Part shown: piece by piece, positions 62,157-64,000 of the stretch
Position numbering within the stretch: position 1 is the first letter of the stretch
How the letters are laid out: each line of letters starts with the position of its first letter
DNA from: UM-FILTER-49-7 sp964599895
GTDB taxonomy: Bacteria; Acidobacteriota; Holophagae; Thermotomaculales; Thermotomaculaceae
NCBI GenBank assembly: GCA_964599895.1
Contig: CAZRHT010000002.1
Location: forward strand, 1 to 64,000
Direction: 5' to 3'
DNA length: 64,000 nucleotides
Notes under the pieces: generated by a model
Databases searched by the model: none
What the model was told of the DNA's origin: nothing
Seen by the model: the letters and a program-made list of their open reading frames with translations, nothing else
Program-made: the position numbers and the translations under genes

Positions 62157-63479
62157 ATGGAGACAATCGGGGCAATTGCGACACCGGCAGGCGCCGGGGG
62201 TGTTGGGATTGTCCGTGTGTCCGGAGAAAATGCTGAGGAAATTTTCAACCGATTTTTTCATACCGAATATGCTGAAATAGAGGAAAGATATGCCTACCTT
62301 GGAAAAGTAACAGACAGGGAAGGGAATACTCTGGACAGCGGTATCGGTTTATTTTTCAAAGGTCCCAGATCCTATACCGGTGAAGACATTGTCGAATTCC
62401 AAATTCATGGAGCTCCCAGTATTCTGAAACGTCTGTTACAGGAGATTTTGCAAAGTGGGTTGTCACGGTTGGCTGAGCCAGGTGAATTTACAAGACGGGC
62501 CTTTCTCAATGGAAAACTTTCATTGACGGAAACAGAAAGGTTGAATCTGTTACTCCAGGCGGAAACAGAGCTACAGCTTCGGGTAGCCCGGGAATTAGAG
62601 AAAGGAAGATTGGCCCGAAGAGTCAGAGAAATAAGAGAGAGTATCCTTGCTTTGGGTAGCCGAGTAGAAGCTTCAATTGAGTATCCGGAGGATGATGAAA
62701 CTGGAAGTGCCCTGGACTCTATTCAGGAGGAAGCATCTTCATTAGTGAATGAAATGAAAGGGCTTTCTGTCACGTATGACCGGGTAATTCATTGGGTAGA
62801 AGGGATCAGGGTTGTGATTGTTGGAGCACCTAATTCCGGTAAATCTTCCCTGCTGAACGCGATTGTCGGGTATCAGCGCGCGATTGTTACAGCAACGCCA
62901 GGTACAACCCGTGATACGGTTGAAGTGACAACTGATATTGAAGGCCTGCGGTGTACTTTTGTGGACACTGCCGGGTTTCGAGAACCTGGGGATGAGGTGG
63001 AAGCCGCTGGAATTTCCCGAGCAAGGGACCAATTGGAATTGGCAGATGTAGTGATCCTTGTGTGGGATGCAGAAAATGTATCAGAATCCAGGAATATTGA
63101 GAGCCTGATTCCCGCCAGCACCTTCGTGATTAAGATTCAGAGTAAAGTTGACTTACTGAATGAAATTCCCCCGGGTTTTGTTGCTGTCTCGGCAAAAACT
63201 GGACTTGGGATAGGGGAACTTTTGAGAATGGTGTGGGCATTGTTTGACAATGTGGATCTTGAGCATGTTTTCTTGTTCACCGAAAGGCAGAAGAGGGCAG
63301 TGGAGTCTGCTACCAATGAGTTAGAGGTGGTACTTTCTTTCTTAGGAGATGACCGAACAGTGGAAATGGCAGCGGCCCATCTCGGAATGGCATGCTGGCA
63401 CCTTGAGACAATTATCGGTGTAGTTACAACGGATGAGATTCTGGATGGAATCTTTTCAAACTTTTGTCTGGGGAAGTGA
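62157..63479 (+). CDS. mnmE: tRNA modification GTPase MnmE (variant G4)
   Basis: With MnmG modifies U34 of certain tRNAs. The 440-residue protein has the N-terminal folate-binding domain (TIGAIATPAGAGGVGIVRVSG; GEFTRRAFLNGKLSLTE), helical domain, and G domain: G1 GAPNSGKSS, G2 TPGTTRD, G3 DTAGF, G4 written SKVD (Ser329, where Asn or Thr is usual). The C-terminal end FCLGK keeps the catalytic Cys. Complete. Confidence 0.95.
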   Translation: METIGAIATPAGAGGVGIVRVSGENAEEIFNRFFHTEYAEIEERYAYLGKVTDREGNTLDSGIGLFFKGPRSYTGEDIVEFQIHGAPSILKRLLQEILQSGLSRLAEPGEFTRRAFLNGKLSLTETERLNLLLQAETELQLRVARELEKGRLARRVREIRESILALGSRVEASIEYPEDDETGSALDSIQEEASSLVNEMKGLSVTYDRVIHWVEGIRVVIVGAPNSGKSSLLNAIVGYQRAIVTATPGTTRDTVEVTTDIEGLRCTFVDTAGFREPGDEVEAAGISRARDQLELADVVILVWDAENVSESRNIESLIPASTFVIKIQSKVDLLNEIPPGFVAVSAKTGLGIGELLRMVWALFDNVDLEHVFLFTERQKRAVESATNELEVVLSFLGDDRTVEMAAAHLGMACWHLETIIGVVTTDEILDGIFSNFCLGK

Positions 63480-63483
63480 CGGT

Positions 63484-64000
63484 ATGGACAACTTTGATGT
63501 GATTGTCGTTGGTGCAGGCCATGCCGGTTGCGAGGCAGGTTCTGCAAGTGCTCGCATGGGTTTGAAAACGTGTCTATTGACGGTGAATCTGGATGTGGTA
63601 GGGCAACTTTCCTGTAACCCGGCTATTGGTGGTTTAGGCAAAGGCCAGATAGTACGGGAGATTGATGCAATGGGCGGACTGATGGGAGAGGTGATAGATG
63701 AAACCGGAATCCAGTTCCGCATGCTGAATAAAAGCCGTGGCCCTGCGGTTCAAGCACCCCGTGCACAGGCGGACAAAGTTATGTATAGGTTGGCAATGAG
63801 AAGGCGTTTGGAGAACACCAGAAACCTCCGTGTTGTACAGGATGTTGCGACAGCCATATTGACGAAAGGAAACCAGGTGACAGGGGTTGAGTTGATATCC
63901 GGAGAAACACTTTCATGCAGGGCAGTTATTGTGGCGACAGGCACATTTCTCGGCGGACAGATCTTTATCGGGAACAAAACCTATTCTGCCGGTCGAAGCA
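63484..64000 (+). CDS. mnmG: tRNA uridine-5-carboxymethylaminomethyl modification enzyme MnmG (N-terminal part)
   Basis: FAD enzyme that partners MnmE. The first 172 codons are seen: FAD-binding FDVIVVGAGHAGCEAGSASARMG, SCNPAIGGLGKGQIVREIDAMGG and GPAVQAPRAQADK, all MnmG-specific. The gene runs off the right edge. ATG four bases after the mnmE stop, so probably coupled. Confidence 0.97.
   Translation, partial: MDNFDVIVVGAGHAGCEAGSASARMGLKTCLLTVNLDVVGQLSCNPAIGGLGKGQIVREIDAMGGLMGEVIDETGIQFRMLNKSRGPAVQAPRAQADKVMYRLAMRRRLENTRNLRVVQDVATAILTKGNQVTGVELISGETLSCRAVIVATGTFLGGQIFIGNKTYSAGRS

Overview
This window looks like a chromosomal segment of a diderm (Gram-negative) bacterium with anaerobic respiration. 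Outer-membrane-type proteins, three multiheme c-type cytochromes with export signals, UppP/MurJ/MreBCD/PBP2/RodA and a large family of cytochrome b membrane subunits support this. I cannot assign the phylum. There is no IS element, phage, CRISPR array or rRNA operon. One run of exactly 100 N (7183-7282) marks an assembly gap inside a cytochrome b gene.

Layout. 1-4516: start of a DUF4416 gene (-), then alaS, a lytic transglycosylase and an MBL-fold hydrolase, overlapping start to stop. 4559-11540: multiheme respiratory locus. A CbcL-like b/c fusion cytochrome (11 CXXCH) runs on the minus strand; divergent to it are cytochrome b (gapped), 9-heme cytochrome c, a second cytochrome b, and an NapC-anchored 17-heme protein with one extra CX3CH. 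11643-14522: membrane sensor with propeller repeats and a GGDEF domain. 14608-20285: rod-shape operon mreC-mreD-mrdA-rodA-lipid kinase-plsC. 20426-24258: sppA and a DPP4-like peptidase. 24370-28194: mreB, GAF-GGDEF and FecR-domain genes. 28278-31614: TIGR02757, guaA, glycosyltransferase. 31657-39004: DUF4412 protein, uppP, tatD, a 1159-residue MurJ-MurG fusion, mraY. 39225-45273: MgtC-like protein, hybrid histidine kinase and response regulator, divergent amtB and a porin-like protein. 45339-47540: tRNA-Pro, ubiD, transaldolase. 47577-56348: gyrA, gyrB, recF, dnaN, dnaA (all -), with four DnaA boxes between dnaA and dnaN (probable oriC), two more just upstream of dnaA, and tRNA-Lys. 56435-64000: acnB (-), then rpmH-rnpA-yidD-yidC-khpB-mnmE-mnmG (+), the usual origin-flanking cluster.

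How the parts work together. The cytochrome locus encodes quinone-linked cytochrome b subunits and enough c-hemes (about 37) to carry electrons across the periplasm. The peptidoglycan genes cover shape control (MreBCD, PBP2, RodA) and the lipid II cycle: MraY makes lipid I, the MurG part makes lipid II, the MurJ part flips it and UppP regenerates the carrier. The most unusual object is the single ORF that joins the lipid II flippase MurJ to the lipid II synthase MurG and then to about 250 residues of helical repeat-like sequence, overlapping mraY. The other standout is the presence, side by side, of a fused c+b cytochrome and a split c/b pair with the same architecture.

All assignments come from reading motifs and gene order; no database search was run.
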